A stretch of 60,000 nucleotides of DNA from Takakia lepidozioides (Eukaryota; Streptophyta; Takakiopsida; Takakiales; Takakiaceae), in contig CM060731.1 of NCBI GenBank assembly GCA_030704615.1, forward strand, positions 56,464,756-56,524,755. Reading direction: 5' to 3'. Below the pieces are notes generated by a model, which was not told the origin of the DNA, searched no databases, and worked only from the letters and a program-made list of their open reading frames with translations. Positions 57,501 to 60,000 of the stretch are shown piece after piece (the first letter of the stretch is position 1; each line of letters starts with the position of its first letter). The position numbers were made by a program, and so were the translations under genes.

Positions 57501-60000
57501 TAGACTATCCAATGGACCCCTGGGCGGACCTGGTGGATGGGCGGTGGGCTTATGAGCTAACCCCATGGGCCATACTCGCGGGGCACACAGACGCATTGAA
57601 GACGCTCTTATTGAAAAATCGTTGGCTTATCAATCTAGTTCACAAATTACGTTGCAGTTTCACAATAGATTAGCTACTGCAAGTACTTTCTATCAATCGC
57701 TCTGCATAGGTATAGCATGGCAAGATTGTAATGATTCTCTCATTCTTCGGCATCAATCGTTGTATCTCTTGTCTTTTATGCCACATACATGAGTATCTTA
57801 TTTAGTATTGGATTATCATCATAAAGTTGTTTAGAGCATGGTTGCAAGAAGTAGTCATATGGCAACTTGTAAGACAACTAAAATCGCAAGTCAAGCAAAA
57901 GATCATCTAGCAACGATTAGAAGTAGTGCAGGATAGACGCGGATTGTGATGTGATAATTTGCCAACGTAACATAGTTTGTAATGATTCGATAGATATATA
58001 CAAATGTTTACTGATCAATGAATATACCAAAACTCCCACTCTACTGCATTCACTCCCACTTTCTTTTCCACTTCAATGGACATTGGTCATGTCAAGCCAG
58101 CTACAAGGCGATTGAACTTTTCTACCATACGAACTTTAGTCAAAATGTCATCAATCTGGGTTTGTGTGGAGACATATTGAATATCAATGTCACCTTATTG
58201 TTTGTTGTCGTTCATCGTTGTCACGTCATCATCATCTTGTTTCTTTGAGCTGCCCAAAAAAAAAACTGACGTATGAAACTCATTTTTGCAAATATGATCT
58301 AATGTTACTTTCTTTTTTTCTTTTGTTTTTTCACATATTCAATGTAAATGTTACAACACTTCCAAACATCTAAGGTAAACATGTTTCAAATTACTAATAT
58401 ATTATGATAGTACATATATAAATTATAAATATGACTCAGCTAATGACATGTTGAAACTCTTAATATTGGATTTTTTGTCTTTTGTCTATATTTTGGACAA
58501 TTCAAAATATTAATTTGTTATAAGTACACATCAACACTCGCTATGAATATATTAGATGTATGTAAATATATATAGTTTTTATATTTGAATATTTTAAATT
58601 TGTATTAAGATTCTGATTTATAAAAACCTTTATGGAATCCATCATTGAACTTGACATTGTTATTAGAAGTCGTCACTAGTAGTGCAAAGCAACGCATCAC
58701 TAGTAGAATGAAAGATTCCAATTTAAAATGGTGAAACAAAAGTGGTGGGTAGCTTGATGGTTGGGTGCATCGTATGTATATATATGATGCCAACTGAAGC
58801 TAGCGTATATGATCTGAGACTTCTTCCCTTGCGGGTACTACGGCATCAATACATACTCTGGAGGAGTGGGGTTCAAAGGTGATGGTGTGGTTCAATTCAT
58901 GTATTGAATGATTTGAATAAGTTAATAAAGATTTTGTATGTCCTTAAAGCGGATCTCGGCTCCTCTATTCTTAATATTTGCTCCCTTGTTCCCACATATA
59001 TATCACTCCAATGTTTCCGCTCCCCTGCTCCCCTATTACTGCTTCCGCATCCTTGTGTTCATGCTCTCCCGCTCCCTTGTACGTGCTCCCTTATTACTAC
59101 TCTTGCTCCCTGTATTACTGCTTTCTGTTACTGCTCCCTCGAAAGAAGGGAGCAGGGGAGTTGTAACAAGGGAGCAGTAACACATGGGAGTGATAAAGCG
59201 GGTCTGAGGGAGCAAGAGAGTGAGACCATGGAGGGGACCTTGGGAGCGCGGGACGTGGGGAGGGGCGTGAAGCCTGGGGAAGCCCTGAACTTGATATGGT
59301 GAAGATTTGACCGCAGACCCATGAGGGGCCTCTCTAGCTAGCTCCGGCGATCGGGAAGGCTCGCACGTGTGCATTCAACTCCTATCTTATGTCTAGTGCA
59401 AACCTCCAACAAATGGCTGGTGGAGATATATGCCTAAATTTCCTCCAGCAATGATGCTAGCTTAGGCTTGACATTTGCACTCCTAGTGGAAATATAAACC
59501 AGAATAAGGGATGATCCCCCCAAAAACTCTAATCTGAGCCCACCATTGGCTGTTCCAATGGTGCACCTATTTTTTTACATTTCATAAATTAAACATTGTC
59601 TCCCCCCTCTTTATAGGTGTCCCTCCAACCGGGCCCCCCTTTCCCCTTCTCATCTGCATGTCCTTCCCCTCCTTTTCCACCGGCCCCTCCACTTCGTCAT
59701 GCCATTTTTTTTACTGGCTGAATTGTTTTGAAATGAAACTTGGGCTACATAGCTCCCACCACTTGACACCTAACTAGCGCAAATTGGCCGGAACCATCCC
59801 CTATTTAATATCATGTATCACCTTCTTGCCTTCTTTTTTTGGACCCCTTCATCTTGAAATCCCTCTACATATGCCTTATTGTGTAACCCCCCAACCCTAA
59901 TTCCTAGACCACTCTAATTCCTGTACCACTCTAGACTGAACAGGGCCCACCCAAACTTGGGGGGCTTATTTGCATCAACCACCGTGTGTGTCCATTATGT
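57501..60000. other. Intergenic DNA to the window end
   Basis: No gene supported. 58250-58620 is strongly AT-rich. 58975-59210 is built from short GCTCCC/GGGAGC repeats including a perfect inverted repeat. The rest is ordinary non-coding sequence. Confidence 0.4.
59126..59182. repeat. Perfect 14-bp inverted repeat in a GCTCCC-rich block
   Basis: TGTTACTGCTCCCT (59126-59139) and AGGGAGCAGTAACA (59169-59182), spacer 29 nt. The spacer itself contains further GGGAGC copies. Confidence 0.75.

Overview
The window is nuclear DNA of a land plant. It holds spliced GT-AG genes, a plastid/mitochondrial RNA-editing factor of the DYW pentatricopeptide class, and dense plant-type retroelements (L1-like LINEs with a DUF4283-like/zinc-knuckle ORF1, copia, gypsy). 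The style of the PPR protein and the repeat load suggest a seedless plant such as a fern, lycophyte or bryophyte. This is inference, because no barcode-type gene is present.

Host genes. (1) 61-6689, minus: AP-4 complex subunit epsilon, reconstructed as 11 exons of about 1,013 codons, every intron in phase 0. (2) 8229-11194, plus: a DYW-class PPR protein, head-to-head with AP4E across about 1.5 kb. Its reading frame is broken by a tight cluster of small indels at about 10058-10300. (3) 26794-33885, minus: a DRG1-type GTPase, reconstructed as 10 exons encoding 368 residues. Nothing else is a convincing intact host gene.

LINE territory. 11.8-24.3 kb and 34.1-42.2 kb are filled with degenerate copies of L1-like elements in both orientations: ORF1 pieces, endonuclease-reverse transcriptase pieces, ORF2 C-termini and 3' tails. 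One element (18213-22440) has an inverted 5' half meeting a sense 3' half almost at the same codon, as expected from twin priming. The longest copy (34.76-42.24 kb, minus) has its reverse transcriptase interrupted by a segment carrying a piece of another PPR gene.

LTR territory. 42.9-45.2 kb is a copia relic (minus) interrupted by an unidentified basic ORF. 46.6-57.5 kb is a decayed Ty3/gypsy element (minus). Its pol order is protease-like region, C5-cytosine DNA methyltransferase, reverse transcriptase, RNase H, integrase, PHD finger. The methyltransferase keeps recognisable motifs I, IV, VI, VIII, IX and X in canonical order. A mobile element carrying both a DNA-methylation writer and a potential chromatin reader is the most remarkable content of the window. 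This copy is dead: it has several TAG stops, frameshifts and an integrase deletion. Its 327-bp terminal repeats differ only by transitions.

The rest (12.0-13.0, 22.4-23.5, 24.3-26.8 and 57.5-60.0 kb) is AT-rich or simple intergenic DNA with short repeats and no gene I can support. I saw no tRNA, rRNA or CRISPR array.
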